Assembly (NCBI GenBank): GCA_947044365.1
Contig: OX345643.1
Span: forward strand, 5,164,001-5,228,000
Direction of reading: 5' to 3'
From: Petrosia ficiformis
Lineage: Eukaryota; Porifera; Demospongiae; Haplosclerida; Petrosiidae
Length of the DNA: 64,000 bases
The notes beneath the pieces were generated by a model. That model saw nothing but the letters and a program-made list of their open reading frames with translations. It was not told where the DNA came from and made no database searches. The translations under genes were made by a program, and so were the position numbers. Shown piece by piece: positions 42,001 through 58,065 of this stretch; the first letter of the stretch is position 1; every line of letters begins with the position of its first letter.

Positions 42001-45000
42001 ATATTACAGGATGAAGCTGAAGAGTTATACAAATCTAGTGGACGATATGATCTATTAAATGTATTTTATCAAGCTAGTGGGAGATGGCAGAAGGTATACT
42101 GTTGTGGTTAATGATAGAGAATGTACATGCACATGTACACTGAATAGTACTTAAATACATGTACATTTACATTGTACTTATACGTACGTACTTGCATGTA
42201 CATGTACACTGTATAGAGTACATGTTTGTTCTATAGGTATTTACATGTACATTGTGTATGTTTTGTACATGTATGTATACTATATAATATACAATGTAAA
42301 TGTATGTGTAGATACATGTACATGTACATTGTATAGAGTACATGTTTGTTCTATAGGTATTTACATGTACATTGTGTATGTTTTGTACATGTATGTATAC
42401 TATATAATATACAATGTAAATGTATGTGTAGATACATGTACATGTACATTGTATAGAGTACATGTTTGTTCTATAGGTATTTACATGTACATTGTGTATG
42501 TTTTGTACATGTATGTATACTATATAATATACAATGTAAATGTATGTGTAGATACATGTACATGTACAAATAAATACATGTACATGTACAAATTACAAAA
42601 TCCTGTTACATGTAGCACAAATTGATATCTTCATTTGAAAAGACTAATTTGTTTATTCACTTGATTGTAATATAATCCCCTTTACTAATACATACATTAT
42701 GATATATACAATACTAATACATACATTTATGATATATACAATACTAATACATACATTTATGATATATACAATACTAATACATACATTTATGATATATACA
42801 ATACTAATACATACATTATGATATATACAATACCAATACATACATTATGATATATACAATACTAATACATACATTTATGATATATACAATACTAATACAT
42901 ACATTATGATATATACAATACCAATACATACATTATGATATATACAATACTAATACATACATTTATTGTATCTAGAGGGACTATTATTGAAGCTGTATTA
43001 GGACATCCTTATGTACTAACAATACTGCTTTGATGTATAATTATTTCAGCTACTTTTTAAATTGTATATTAGTTGTTATGGCGCCTCGACTTTTCCTGAA
43101 ACCATTTTAAAACTGACAACTTGTGTGTTAGGAATGCTTAGATCTGAGACAATTCCAATACTTATAATTGATGTTGCTACAATAGGGAAATTTTCTGTCA
43201 CGAAATGGCAGTTCATGTCTTACATGTCATGACATAACCTTTAAATAAGTAATGTATATTTACTGTATTACTAGCTGTTATGGAAATGATTGTAGAGAAG
43301 AACTTTGCCACAAGTGAGAAGTGTGATTCTAATTACTGACAAGAAAACAATAATTATTATAATATAACATTTTCGCATTCATTTAAAAATGCTTATGTGT
43401 AGCAGGCATGACTATTGTTTTCGCGAATAAAATTTTCATAGTCCGTCAGTTTTAGAGAAAAATGCGAAATAATTTATAGCCTGTGAAAATTTAGGGGTAT
43501 ATGATATTATTTATATAGTGTGTATAGTACAATCTACATTCGAAGAATACATAAGTCCTAAAGGTCATTCATGTCCACCTTGACCTCAAACCAATGTACA
43601 TAACTTTAGTTTGGAATATACAACAAGCCTTTCACCTGCACCATTTTTGTGCAGGTCAAATTTCAATCCATAGCTTAATTATTTAGTTACAGTATAATCA
43701 TGTATTAACCTTATGACATTAAACTATACACTATAGTACATATAAGTTATTGAGTTACAGTATAATCATGTATTAATCTTATGACATTAAACTATACACT
43801 ATAGTACATATAAAGTTGAATTTTGAGGTCATCGTGAATATGAACAGTATAGTAAGAGTAGAGCATTTGTAATTAATGTTTTATAATTGTGATTGGAACA
43901 AGATTAGACTCTGACCATGATTAAGTGGTTTCATAACGGGTCAGGACAACTTTAATTATTATGTATTTATGTATTATACATTCTTTTAGGCTATTGAAAT
44001 TGCTGAGATTAATGATCGTATGCATTTGAAGACAACATACTTCAACTTAGCTATGTATTCTGAGGCACTTGGTGAAATAAAACCTGCTATTAGAAGGTAC
44101 ATGTACTATACTAAATAATGATTTGTGCGTTTGTGTCTGTGTGTCTGTGTGTGTGTCTGTGTGTCTGTGTGTGTGTCTGTGTGTGTATGTGATCATACAA
44201 GATAATGTTATTTGTTTTTCAAGGAAGTATATTAATTTTTGATCTGTAGTAAATTGTTAGTTATGATAAGGACACAGGTACATGTATTGCTGTATTTAGC
44301 TAATTAGTGAATGCACAATTACAATGTGATACCATATGTCTACTATACAAATGTAACCTGACGCTCAGGATGCTGTGAATGCCATGTACATGTATAGGTA
44401 CATGATGTCATGCAGTGACTATATACACTGTACAATATGTACTAATGTTAGATACATGTACATTTACAACCAGAAATTATTTAATACGTACATGTATGTC
44501 TAGTAAACATGTATTTTTAATTACAAAGATATTATACAACAACCACATGTTCATAATATTATATAATATTTATAAATGTACATGTGTGTGTAATTGTAAT
44601 GACATACTAATAGCCTCTAGTAAGTGGTTATGACTGAGCCCAGCTGGTCTACTGCTCTCATGTATGATGGACTACATGTATTATAATTGAAGACTAGAGC
44701 CCTAGTTCATAGGCCACTGTCCTCATGTATGATGGACTACATGTATATTAATTGAAGACTAGAGCCATTGAAATCTGTGATACATGTATATGACCTATCA
44801 AGGAGTGTAGGTACTGTTGATTGGTTCCTGGCATTACACATGAAAAGATATGATGGCCAGATCTATGATATGTGACTTATCCAGGACCCCAGGTGCTGTT
44901 GAGCTCCTGACCTAACATAATATGGTCCCTATGATAGTGACTTATCCAGGACCCCAGGTGCTGTTGAGCTCCTGACCTAACATAATATGGTCCCTATGAT

Positions 45001-48000
45001 ATGTGACTTATCCAGGACCCCAGGTGCTGTTGAGCTCCTGACCTAACAGTTATGTGTATGTGTTTATGAATTATTCTGTAATATTTTTCAGTTATGAACA
45101 GTCAGAAACACACAGTTCTGAAGTGATGAGAATGCTAATGGATGATCCTGATGAACTAGAAGAATATGTTATGAACAGTAAAGACAAGTATGTATGTACA
45201 TGTATATATACAATGTATGTGTATGTAGTAATATAAAGTCTGTTCACATTTACGATGATGACTTCATAATTATACTGTATTGAAATAATGAATTGAAATT
45301 TGACACACACAAAAAAGGACGGGAAGGATAATTTGAAAACAGTGAAATTAAAAAGGTGGTTGGTTGGTCATTCCAAACTAAAGTTCTGAAACTTTTTCTG
45401 AGCTCATGGTGAACATGAATGACCTTTATTTATTCATCATTATGTTATAAATTGCTTTATAGACAGTGCTTTATTCATGCATCAAATAGGAGTTTTGTCT
45501 CTTAGGAGTATACATGTACATTCTTCAGTCTATTGTGTATCTTCTTAGATGTTTACACGCGGGGGCAGTTTTCAATAACATTCATTTAGTATGGTGCCAG
45601 TGATCTCAGTTGCATTTACTGAAAACAATAGAAAGTTGTCACGAGGTTGTATATTACCGCATGATGTACATCAAATAAATTATACATTACTTTATGATAC
45701 ATATATGTATCCGATTGTATATTATATTACTGCATAATGTAATATGAAGGTTAATGTATAATTATTACTTCCATTATCTATACATCATGTATGTACTGTT
45801 GTATAATTTATATAGGGATATTAAACAGTACTGGGCGGAGTACTTGGAAAGTCTAGAGGATTTTGATGGTGCTATGCAATATTATGAAGAATGTGGTGAT
45901 ATTCATTCACTAGTCAGAGTGTTACAGTTCTCTGGTAATATAGAACGTGCTATTGAAGTAGTAGACGAATCACAGGATAAAGCCGCTGCATATCATATGG
46001 CTAGACACCTTAGCAACAGTGATCATGTACGTATTCTATTTGTTTCCTGTATAGCTTATGTATGCAGTCTTCTCTTTGCTATTTTAGAGGTATATAGCAC
46101 CCCTTATAGGTATAATGTACTTCCTATCAGTTATAAATGAAATAATCTATATATCCCTTCAATTTTTGTCTGTCAAACCCTGCATACCTCCTTGATTTCT
46201 GTCTGTTTCCTTCTGTCTCTCTCCTCTCTGTCTCTCTGTCTCTCTCTGTCTCTGTCTCTCTGTCTGTCACTGTCTCTGTCTCTGTCTCTACCTCTCTCTC
46301 TCTCTTCAATATACTGTCTGTTTACAGCTACCTAATATAAGAAAAGCTATTCAGTTCTTCACTATGGCTCATTGTTATACTCCAGCTATACAACTTGCAA
46401 AGGTTCACTATACAGTAATATATAATAATTATATATAATTATACATGTATATTGTAGGATCATAGATTAGACACTGAATTAATGAACTTAGCTTTGTTGA
46501 GCACCAGAGAGGACCAGTTGGATGCAGCAAAGTAAGTACACACACACTGTGCACAGACATGCAGAAACATGCAGTTGTGCACACATCACACACCACACAC
46601 CACACATAACACACACACACACCACACATAACACACCACACACCACACACCACACACCACACATAACACACACACCATTTACAAGCGCTTACATGTACAC
46701 TGCGTGTACATGTATATAATTTCCAGTGTTTTTGATAAGCTTATATGGCGCACCATTGGCCCAAAGAGCCTCTTATTTGGCACTGCACAGTTCTCTCTTT
46801 AGGCCAGTGGCACAGTTAATTATGATTATATTGTCACTAACAGCATTAACTCTTTGTTAATTGGCTCAAGAACTATTCTCAATGACGCCATTTTTGAGCC
46901 AATTTGGTCCCAGCTTCAAAACTTATCAAATCAATGATAATATTATTAGTTTATTTATTTTATTTATTGGTAGGTTTTATGAAGTTAATTCTGATACTCA
47001 AGACAAAGCTATTATTTTATATCACAAGGTACATGTAATAAACCTAAAAGAAGATTAATGCTTAACTAATCTAAAACTGTACTGTAACTAAAGGTCATTC
47101 ACATTCATCATGACCTCAGAAAATGTTCATAACTTTAGTTTGGAATGACCAACAATCTTTTTACCTTCACCATTTTCACGTAATTATTTTTCCCATTCTT
47201 TTTTGTGTATTTCAAATTTCATTCAATTGCTTCATTATTGAGTTACAGTATAATCATGTATTAATCTTATGACATTAAACTATACACTATATTATATATA
47301 AAATTAACACTCAAAAATATGTGAATGTGAACAGACATTAATACAGAATATATTATAGGTCACTTATAATGAAACAGTCAATACAAGTTTACCTCTGGTT
47401 GCTATGGTAGCATTCAAATTATATGTACATGTAACTAAACACTTTTGTTTTATCCTTTGCTGTATCGAACAAAATAAAACACATTAACACGTTTTTCAGT
47501 TGTCTTGTGTAAGAAATTAACAAAATGTGGTATGAAGATGGCCTATAACTTGAATGTGGTATGTAGATGGCCTATAACTTGTCTTTAAGGGTGATAAGTT
47601 TTATTTTGTTTTTCTGATAACTCAAAAATGATTGATTCAACAAACCATTTAGGAAAAATTTTTAAATCAAATAGAATTGATTTTCATCTGTTACATAATT
47701 GTAGTAACTACACATGTATCTCTTACTCTCCTCATTATTAATTATTACTTACAGGCTGGTGAATTGTCTAAAGCACTGGAGTTGTGTTTCCAGTACAGAC
47801 AGTATGATGCATTACAGGTTATTGCTGAAGACTTGAGTGAGGGCAGTAGTCCTGAAATTGTTCGCAAAGTAGCTGAGTATTTTGTACAACAAGAACAGTT
47901 TGATAAAGCTGTGGATATACTATTACGTAGTAATAAGGTATGATATTAAGGGACAGTTGACAGTAATTGTTATAAATTTGCTACATGTACATGTACATGT

Positions 48001-51000
48001 ACATGGAGGTTGGTAACTTGCTACCCTCTTGATCAATATTGCCTCATGTCTGATCAAAATGGGTCAAATTAGGTCAAAATATGGTCAAATTTGTAGTACA
48101 GAGAGACACATGGAGTTGGGTATGGACTTGAGTGAAGGTAGTAGTCCTGAAATTGTGCTAAGTATTTTGTACAACTAGAACAGTTTGATAAAGATGTAGA
48201 TATACTATTACGTAGTAATAAGGTATGATATTAAGGGACAGTTGACTAATATAACTATAGAATCAGTGAGATTGATTACAATGTTATCTAATATTGTACA
48301 CACAGGATACTACGATATGAACATACACTTGACAGACATGCATATGCACGCATGCAAAAAGACACAGATACAGACGACACACACACCTACACACCCGCAC
48401 ACACAATCAAAGAAACAGACACACACACACACACAAACACAGATGGAAATAGCAGGGTTCACGATATCAACCAGAACCTGACAATATCTGATCAATATTG
48501 CCTCATGTCTGATCAAAATAGGTCAAATTAGGTCAAAATATGGTCAAATTTGTAGTACAGAGAGACACATGGAGTTGGGTATGGACTTGAGTGAAGGTAG
48601 TAGTCCTGAAATTGTGCTAAGTATTTTGTACAACTAGAACAGTTTGATAAAGATGTAGATATACTATTACGTAGTAATAAGGTATGATATTAAGGGACAG
48701 TTGACTAATATAACTATAGAATCAGTGAGATTGATTACAATGTTATCTAATATTGTACACACAGGATACTACGATATGAACATACACTTGACAGACATGC
48801 ATATGCACACATGCAAAAAGACACAGATACAGACGACACACACAGCTACACACCCACACACACAGACACGCACACACACACACATACACACACACACACA
48901 TATGGAAATAGCAGGGTTCATGATAACAGCCAGAACCTGACAATATCTGATCAATATTGTCTCATGTCTGATCAAAATACAGTATATGTCAATAAAATGT
49001 CACCATACAGTAACAGTAATTATCTTAGTTCTACTGTCAGTATAGTATAGTAATTACTGTCTCACTACTGTGGTGTTGAATTGACAAGTGTACCAATTAC
49101 TGTCAAAACTACTGTTGAACTACTGTAGTGTGATAATGAAACTACTGAGTAATTACTGTACTGTATGGTGACTTTTTATTGACATATACTGTAGATTAAA
49201 TTATGCTCATTTCCAGTCAAGTATTTTAGCATTATGTCTGAACATTTCTCAACAATTATCGTGAGCATTGAAATGGACACAGAGACACAAACACAAATAT
49301 ATTCAATTTGTATAACACTAATAGTGATATTTCAAGTAAACAATCAGTCAAGCACACATGTATATATTTATTGCAGTTCTAATGTCTACAGTTGTGTATA
49401 CATGTACATGTATATGTGTATTTATATCAGTATGATATACATGTAGTTGGCATTTAAGGAATATATTGTGTTACGTTTTTGTTACATGACACTGCATTCA
49501 AGCACGACCACATGCATGTCTGTACACAATATACATATACATGTATAATTCGTACATGTATATGTACATACTAGAAGTGTCTTAAGTGTTCTTGGCTAAC
49601 ACAGAAGGAAGCACTGGAAATTGTACAAATTGGCATTCCAAAAAGTACATAATATAGTGAATATACATAGTTGTGAAAAGTATTTTTTCTAATGACAATT
49701 ATATTGGAATTAAGGAAATTAAATAAAAGGTCAGATTTGATCACCAAAACAGGATGAGATACATGTCCAAAAAAAATTTGGACCAGCTGGGGTTTAAACC
49801 CATGACATTTTGATTACTACCGAACATGTATAGCAGTTGTGATAGTAGACTAGCGAACTACCAAATAGAGAGAGACACACAGCTGAATTTGCCTGACATA
49901 AGTAGTAGACATTTGTCTAGGCATTTGTTTATGAAATGTTCTTCTCTGATGATAGAGTATCTTACTAGCAATCAGAGGTCCTGGGTTCAAACCCCAGCTG
50001 ATCCAGATTTTATCTAAACTTGTGTCTCTCTCTCTTTATTTTCTCATTATACTACCTAATCATTTAAATAAAGTAATTTAAAAATGAATATTTAGCAAGA
50101 TTTATAGACCAACTCACTAACTTAAATTGACAGTTATTTATCAATTGTCTGACATGGCCAGCTACATACAAAGTCTGTGAGAAAAACAAGAAATGATTTT
50201 CTCAAATTCTTTTATAACAGAACTGCAATTGTATTAATTTGAACTGGCAAGGAAATCCTTAATTGAACTGATGATCAGATATTGTTCTCCATGATATATT
50301 AAATGGAAATTCTTTTAATACTACTGTAAATGATAGCAATAATCTGAGAGGTGTTTATAGATTACAACAGTAGTGGCTGAGTGGTTTGCCGCTCAGTGAA
50401 GTTTTGGGGGGTAGAGCTGAGCCCAGTACTCCTCTCCTAATAGTCATGCAACACTGAACAGTTCCCATCATATTAATTTTTCTGCCCAGTGATCTTCCCT
50501 GTATAACGAATAAAGGAAAAACATGACCATGTTGGTTGAACATAATATTCGAACATTCATATCATTCTGTGTAATATGATGAATAGTACTACATATGTAT
50601 TTTGATCTGATTATTAATACTGTGAGTGGGCGGTAAGAAGCTAAGAGGAGATCAGAGTTGATAACATTTGACTATGTGTTGTTTTAGTTAACTATAATTA
50701 TAACTAAAACCACTTTTAGTAAGGCATTATGACTTTTAGTTAATTAAACTATAACTAAATTACAAGTCTACTATTATAACTAACTAAAATGAAAACTGGC
50801 CAATATGGGCACCTTTAGTAAAACCCTTTTAGTAAGCCTAATATTATTTTACTATAACTAAACTAAAAGTTTGAGAAACTATTATAACTATAACTAAAAG
50901 TGGTCATTATTGTCAAACTAAAATGTTGGCCGTGTGGGCAGAACCCTCCTTTGTTGAACATGTACATGTGTATTCAGAAAATTCGATATTGGTGTAATCT

Positions 51001-54000
51001 GATAAATAGTGCTGTGTATTTTGATTCCTGTTGTAATCAATACTTGTATATTAAATACATGACATTCATGATGTGTGTACGATACTACACAGGTATTTGA
51101 ATCATTGGAATTATGTGTATCCCATCATGTGAGAATTACTGAAGAGTTAGCCGAGAAAATGACACCAATAAAACCAGAGAATGGTTTGTAATGACATTAA
51201 TATCTACATGTACCTATATATGTGACAAGTACATGTATTTGTGACAAGTACATGTACATGTTTTTGGGACAATTACATGTACATGTATTTGTGACAATTA
51301 CACTACATCTCTGATAACATCATGTACACACTATTACATGTACATGTTTTTGTGACAATTACATGTGCACGCTATTACATGTGCATGTATTTGTGACAGT
51401 TACATGTACATGTTTTGTGACAATTACATGTACACACTATTACATGTACATGTATTTGTGACAGTTACATGTACATGTTTTGTGACAATTACATTTACAT
51501 GTTTTTGTGACATTTACATGTACACACTATTACATGTACATGTATTTGTGACAATTAATGTACATGTTTTTGTGACAGTTACATGTACACACTATTACAT
51601 GTACATGTTTTTGTGACAATTACATGTACACACTATTACATGTACATGTATTTGTGACAGTTACATGTACATGTTTTGTGACAATTACATTTACATGTTT
51701 TTGTGACATTTACATGTACACACTATTACATGTACATGTATTTGTGACAATTAATGTACATGTTTTTGTGACAGTTACATGTACACACTATTACATGTAC
51801 ATGTTTTTGTGACAATTACATGTACACACTATTACATGTACATGTATTTGTGACAGTTACATGTACATGTTTTGTGACAATTACATTTACATGTTTTTGT
51901 GACATTTACATGTACACACTATTACATGTACATGTATTTGTGACAATTAATGTACATGTTTTTGTGACAGTTACATGTACACACTATTACATGTACATGT
52001 TTTTGTGACAATTACATGTACACACTATTACATGTACATGTATTTGTGACAGTTACATGTACATGTAGTTGTACATGTAATATACTTCAGGCATATAATA
52101 ATTATTGTGAATAGATGTAGAGACTCCAGATCAAGCTGAACACAGGATACAGTTACTAGAATACTTAGCTGACTGTCTTGCAACTCAAGGACAATGGCAT
52201 CTGGCTACCAAGAAATATACCCAAGCTGGGAACAAGATAAAGGTATACCTCCTGCTTCTTGAATTATACTCTAAGCTATGTCCTGTTGGTCTGTGTCCAT
52301 CCATTCATTCATTCATCTATCCATTCACCGTTCCATCTGCCAGCTTTGCATTCTATCCATCTATTCATCCATTCATTCATCATCCCTTCCATCATCTGCA
52401 AACTTTGCATTCTATCCACTTATTCATCCATCCATCCATCCATGTCCTCATCTCTGTCATATAATCCGTCTATTTGTCTGTGCGTACTTCTTTCCATTGA
52501 ATCAACCAGACATTCATCTACTCATCCACCCAATACCTCTATTCATCATCTCATCAATGTATATTTTACTAGGCAATGAAAACCCTCTTAAAATCTGGTG
52601 ACACAGACAAGATAGTTTTTTTTGCTAATGTATCTCGTCAAAGAGAAGTCTACGTGATGGCAGCAAATTACTTACAATCTCTAGACTGGAGGGGAAATCC
52701 CGATATAATGAAGAACATAATTGGATTCTATACAAAGGGCAGATCTCTGGAATCATTAGCTAATTTCTATGATATGTGTGCTCAGGTACGTACATGTACA
52801 TGTACTAAATTACATATAAACATTTACTATAGTTAGTGTGGAAACTGCTGAACAGTTTACGTACTAATTTACATATTTAATTGTTAGTGTTGTTTTATTA
52901 CAGTTCAAACAGGTGTGTGGAAATATTACCAGACATTTTACGTACTAATTTACATATTTAATTGTTAGCGTTGTTTTATTACAGTTCAAACAGGTGTGTG
53001 GAAATATTGAGCCAACTACCAGACATTTTACATACTAATTTACATATTTAATTGTTAGCGTTGTTTTATTACAGTTCAAACAGGTGTGTGGAAATATTGA
53101 CCCAACTACCAGACATTTTACATACTAATTTACATATTTAACTGTTAGTGTCTATTCACATTCACAATGACCTCAGAATTATGATGCAATGACTTTATAT
53201 GTACTATAGTGTTATGAACATTTTTTTGAGGTCACAGTGAACGTGAATAACCTTTAGTATGATGCAACTTCCTTAACTATGTATACAAGGCATATGTGAC
53301 AAAAGCATATTTATATACATATTATATGTACATTAAACCTCGTGGAAAGTAATCATAAGGATTGACAGTGGGCCATTAAAAAATACTGGTTGAATCTGAG
53401 CTACAGTTACACGTGTAACTTTATATGTTGACTTAATTTTTGAATTTTCTGTTGCAATTGAAGTAATGATATTGCAATGTCATGCTTTAGCTCATCAGGG
53501 GAGGTATGATTTCCTTGATGATTCTATCTGTGGTATCACATTACTCAAGCTTTCATCGGGCAAACTATCCCTCCACTAATGTACTTAAATATGACACTTG
53601 GAATTGCTAATTAAATTTAAATAATAAACAATTCTGAGTGATATAATTCCCTCTATGCAAAAAATATGGTTTCTGTGTCACAGTATCTTCTGATTCCCTG
53701 TCCACTACACCTACTATTATTGAGAGATATAATTCCCCGTATGAAAATATGATTTCTGTGTAACAGGATCCTCTGATTCCCTGTCCACTACACCTACTAT
53801 TATTGAGAGATATAATTCCCTATATAAAAAATATGATTTCAGGGTCACAGGATCTTCTGATTCCCAGTCTACTACACCTACTATTATTGAGAGATATAAT
53901 TCCCTATATAAAAAATATGATTTCAGGGTCACAGGATCTTCTGATTCCCAGTCCACTACACCTACTATTATTGAGGGATATAATTCCCTATATAAAAAAA

Positions 54001-57000
54001 TATGATTTCAGGGTCACAGGATCTTCTGATTCCTAGTCCACTACACCTACTATTATTGAGGGATATAATTCCCTATATGAAAAATATGATTTCAGGGTCA
54101 CAGGATCCTCTAATTCCCAGTTCACTACACATACTGTACCATTATTGAGGAATATACACATGTAATTCCCCATATAAAAAATATGATTTCAGGGTCCCAG
54201 GGTCTTCTGATTCCCAGTCCATTACACATACTATTATTTTGTTGATAATTAAGTAGATGATTTTTATTATTTGTGCTGAAAACAATCAGATTTTGTAATA
54301 TTTCTATTATTTTTTTTAACCTTTATTGCTTACTGGCATAACTTATTTCTTGTCTGTGTCTGTGTGTCTGTATCTGTGTCTGTGTCTGTGTGTCTCTGTG
54401 TGTGTCTATGTACCTGTGTGTATGTGTCTGTGTATCTGTATGTGTGTATGTGTCTGTGTGTGTGTGTCTCTGTGTGTGTCTATGTACCTGTGTGTATGTG
54501 TTTGTGTGTCTGTGTGTATGTCTGTGTACCTGTGTGTATGTGTCTGTGTATCTGTGTGTATGTTTGTGTACCTGTGTGTATGTGTCTGTGTATCTGTGTG
54601 TATGTTTGTGTACCTGTGTGTATGTGTCTGTGTATCTGTGTGTATGTCTATGTACCTGTGTGTATGTGTCTGTGTATCTGTGTGTATGTTTGTGTACCTG
54701 TGTGTATGTGTCTGTGTATCTGTGTGTATGTCTATGTACCTGTGTGTCTGTATGTCTGTGTATCTGTGTGTATGTTTGTGTACCTGTGTGTATGTGTCTG
54801 TGTATCTGTGTGTATGTTTGTGTACCTGTGTGTATGTGTCTGTGTATCTGTGTGTATGTCTATGTACCTGTGTGTATGTGTCTGTGTATTTATGTGTCTG
54901 TATGTCTGTGTACCTGTGTATATGTGTCTGTGTATCTGTGAGTATGTCTGTGTACCTGTGTGTATGTGTCTGTGTATCTGTGTGTATGTCTGTGTACCTG
55001 TGTGTCTGTATGTCTGTGTACCTGTGTGTATGTTTGTGTATATATGTATCTGTATGTCTGTGTACCTGTGTGTATGTGTCTGTGTGTTTGTGTGTGTTTA
55101 TGTTTCTGCATATAACAGGATCGACTTGTGGTACCACTATACCAGTATATTGCTATAGCGAACTAATGCTTAATTAATATTTCACATTAGGTAGAGATTG
55201 ATGAATATCAAAATTATGAGAGAGCTCATGGTGCCATGAATGAAGCAATGAAATGTCTCAACAAGATTTCAACTAAAACTGTCACTTCACTTGAAGAGAA
55301 AAAGGAGTTTCTACAACAGAGAATGACTCTCATTAAAAGATTTGCAGATGCAAGAAAGTAAGTCTCATTAACTAAATAGTAATATGTGTTTACTAGATAA
55401 GAGGATATATTCAAATATCATACTAGTGTTGTTGACAAAATGACTACTTTTAGTTAAAGTTATATGGTTTCTCAAAATTTTAGTTTAGTTATAGTAATTA
55501 ACATTAGGCTTACTAAAAGGGGTTTAGTTTTAGTTAACTAACTAAAAGTGCCCATTATTGGCCATTTTTTTAGTTGTGGTTATCCTGTAATTTAGTCAAA
55601 ATGCCTTACTAAAAGGGGTTTTGGTTATAGTATAATTAACTAAAACAACACTAGTACACTAATACATACATTAATAGCTAACACATTGTGATTCTATGGT
55701 ACATACAATGTACATTGCTGTACATGTCTATTGGTAGCAACAATACATGTACACGTTTTAGTAACTAATACATGTACTGTATTATACTTACATGTATATC
55801 CATGTACATGTACATTGTAGTTGTAGTTAATAACATATGTACATGTATATACATGTACATGTAACTAATTTGCTCATACATGTACATGTATATCCATGTA
55901 GTCTACGTTGCATTTGTAGCTAACAGACCATGTATATGTACATGTAAATGTATGTACATGTACATGTATTTAATTTGCACATGTATCCATCCGTGTAAGT
56001 TAACAGAGCATATACTTTTAAACACTGTAATGATAACTATTACAATAATTATATATATCCATATACATTCTATTTGTAGCTATTAGTTCATATACATGTA
56101 CATGTATGTACATGTAGATGTAATTCAGTTTGCACATGTGTCCATCCATCTAAGTCTATGTTGTATTTGTAGCTAATAGAGCATATACATGTACATGTAA
56201 CTCAGTTTGCACATGTGTTCATCCATCTAAGTCTATGTTGTATTTGTAGCCAATAGCACTGAGTGACATGTACATGTATGTACATGTACATGTAACTCAG
56301 TTTGCGAATGTCTCCATCCATGTACATTTTTGTATATACATGTAAATGTATGTACATGTACATGTAATTCAGTTTGCACATGTGTCCATCCATGTAAGTC
56401 TATGTTGTATTTGTAGCTAATAGAGCATATACATGTACATGTAACTCAGTTTGCACATGTGTTCATCCATCTAAGTCTATGTTGTATTCGTAGCCAATAA
56501 CACTGAGTGACATGTACATGTATGTACATGTACATATAACTCAGTTTGCACATGTCTCCATCCATGTAAATGTATGTATATACATGTAAATGTATGTACA
56601 TGTAGATGTAATTCAGTTTGCACATGTGTTCATCCATCTAAGTCTATGTTGTATTTGTAGCTAATAGTGCATATACATGTACATGTATGTACATGTACAT
56701 GTAATTCAGTTTGCACATGTGTCCATCTATGTAAGTCTATGTTGTATTTGTAGCTAATAGAGCATATACATGTACATGTATGTACATGTACATGTAACTC
56801 AGTTTGCACATGTGTCCATCTATGTAAGTCTATGTTGTATTTATAGCTAATAGTGCATATACATGTACATGGACATGTAATTCAGTTTGCACATGTGTCC
56901 ATCTATGTAAGTCTATGTTGTATTTGTAGCTAATAGTGCATATACATGTAAATGTTGTAGTGGTAACTACATGTGTTGGTGTATTACAGTACATATATAA

Positions 57001-58034
57001 ATTATACATGTATATAATATTCTATTTGTAGCTAATAGCACATGTACATGTTCATGTACATGTTACTGTATATGTACTTGTAGTCTACCACCTACACATA
57101 ACTCAAAACATGTATATCTGTACATTTATATACATATTTAGACATGTACATGTATACCTGTGCAAGTGGGAAGGCAAAAGTTGAATTTAAAAGATTTGGG
57201 AGAGGCCTGAGTTGAAACTGAGCTTATTATAAATTCATGAAAATTGCTATGGAAACATGTAGATAGTATATACTTAGTGCAGCTACTCAACACATTTTAT
57301 GATTTAGTCCATGTATGCACTGGTGTGGAAATAGCCAGTCTTGCAGGACATTGTCCGGTAAATCTAGTGAATTTCTGGTAAATTGAAACTGAGCTGTATA
57401 CAAAGTATATGGGGAGCAGGACAAGAGTGTTGAAAATAGCCCAAAATGTCTGGCAGTTAGCTCACTATTTTCACACCAAACCTGTAATAGTACATACATT
57501 TACGCAGCTTTTAAAACTATGAATTTATAATGAGCTCAGTTTTGATTCTAATTGCTTTATAATTAATAAAGTGTGAGTAGAGAGACTACTCTAATGACAT
57601 CCCTAGCAATCTGGATTAGAATCCATTTGCGGGCATGCAACCCTAAACATGTTGGAAAATATCCCATACAATACATTTAACACATGTACACATGTATGTG
57701 TTAATAAAATTACAATTATCATATTGGATAATGTTATCATGACTGCCACTTGTGTAATTCAATGGATTCTATTGACAGATTATATAATAAGTAATGTCTC
57801 TGTAGTGTAACTGATTTTGCCAACAGCCCTACAAATTTTGTCACAACAGAGTAGGCGACAAGTGTTTATTCTCTATATGTATGAGATGGGTGTGTGTGTG
57901 TGTGTGTATGTATGTGAGTCAGCATTTCATGTTGTCATGAATCTTCACCACAACCTTGTCTATACACTCAGCTACTCATGCATCAATCTATTGAGCCCAT
58001 GTATATCCACCTATCTATCTATCCATCTATCTAT

Positions 58035-58065
<31 letters not shown>

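Noticed and set aside
42167..42625. Tyr/Ile/Val-rich frames on both strands
   Set aside because: A 120-bp repeat with a period divisible by three; no start context, no family similarity.
48088..48223. Alternative IFT140 exon (mutually exclusive copy of exon 26)
   Set aside because: It has a frameshifting deletion and an in-frame TAG and lacks an acceptor, so it cannot replace exon 26.
51365..52008. Three identical frames ([11 protein letters not shown]...)
   Set aside because: A 196-bp repeat array; identical copies without codon bias or flanking gene signals.
54326..55177. 283-codon Cys/Val-rich frame and its overlapping frames on both strands
   Set aside because: Translation of a TGTGTC/TGTACC microsatellite; all three forward frames are open, which no real gene shows.
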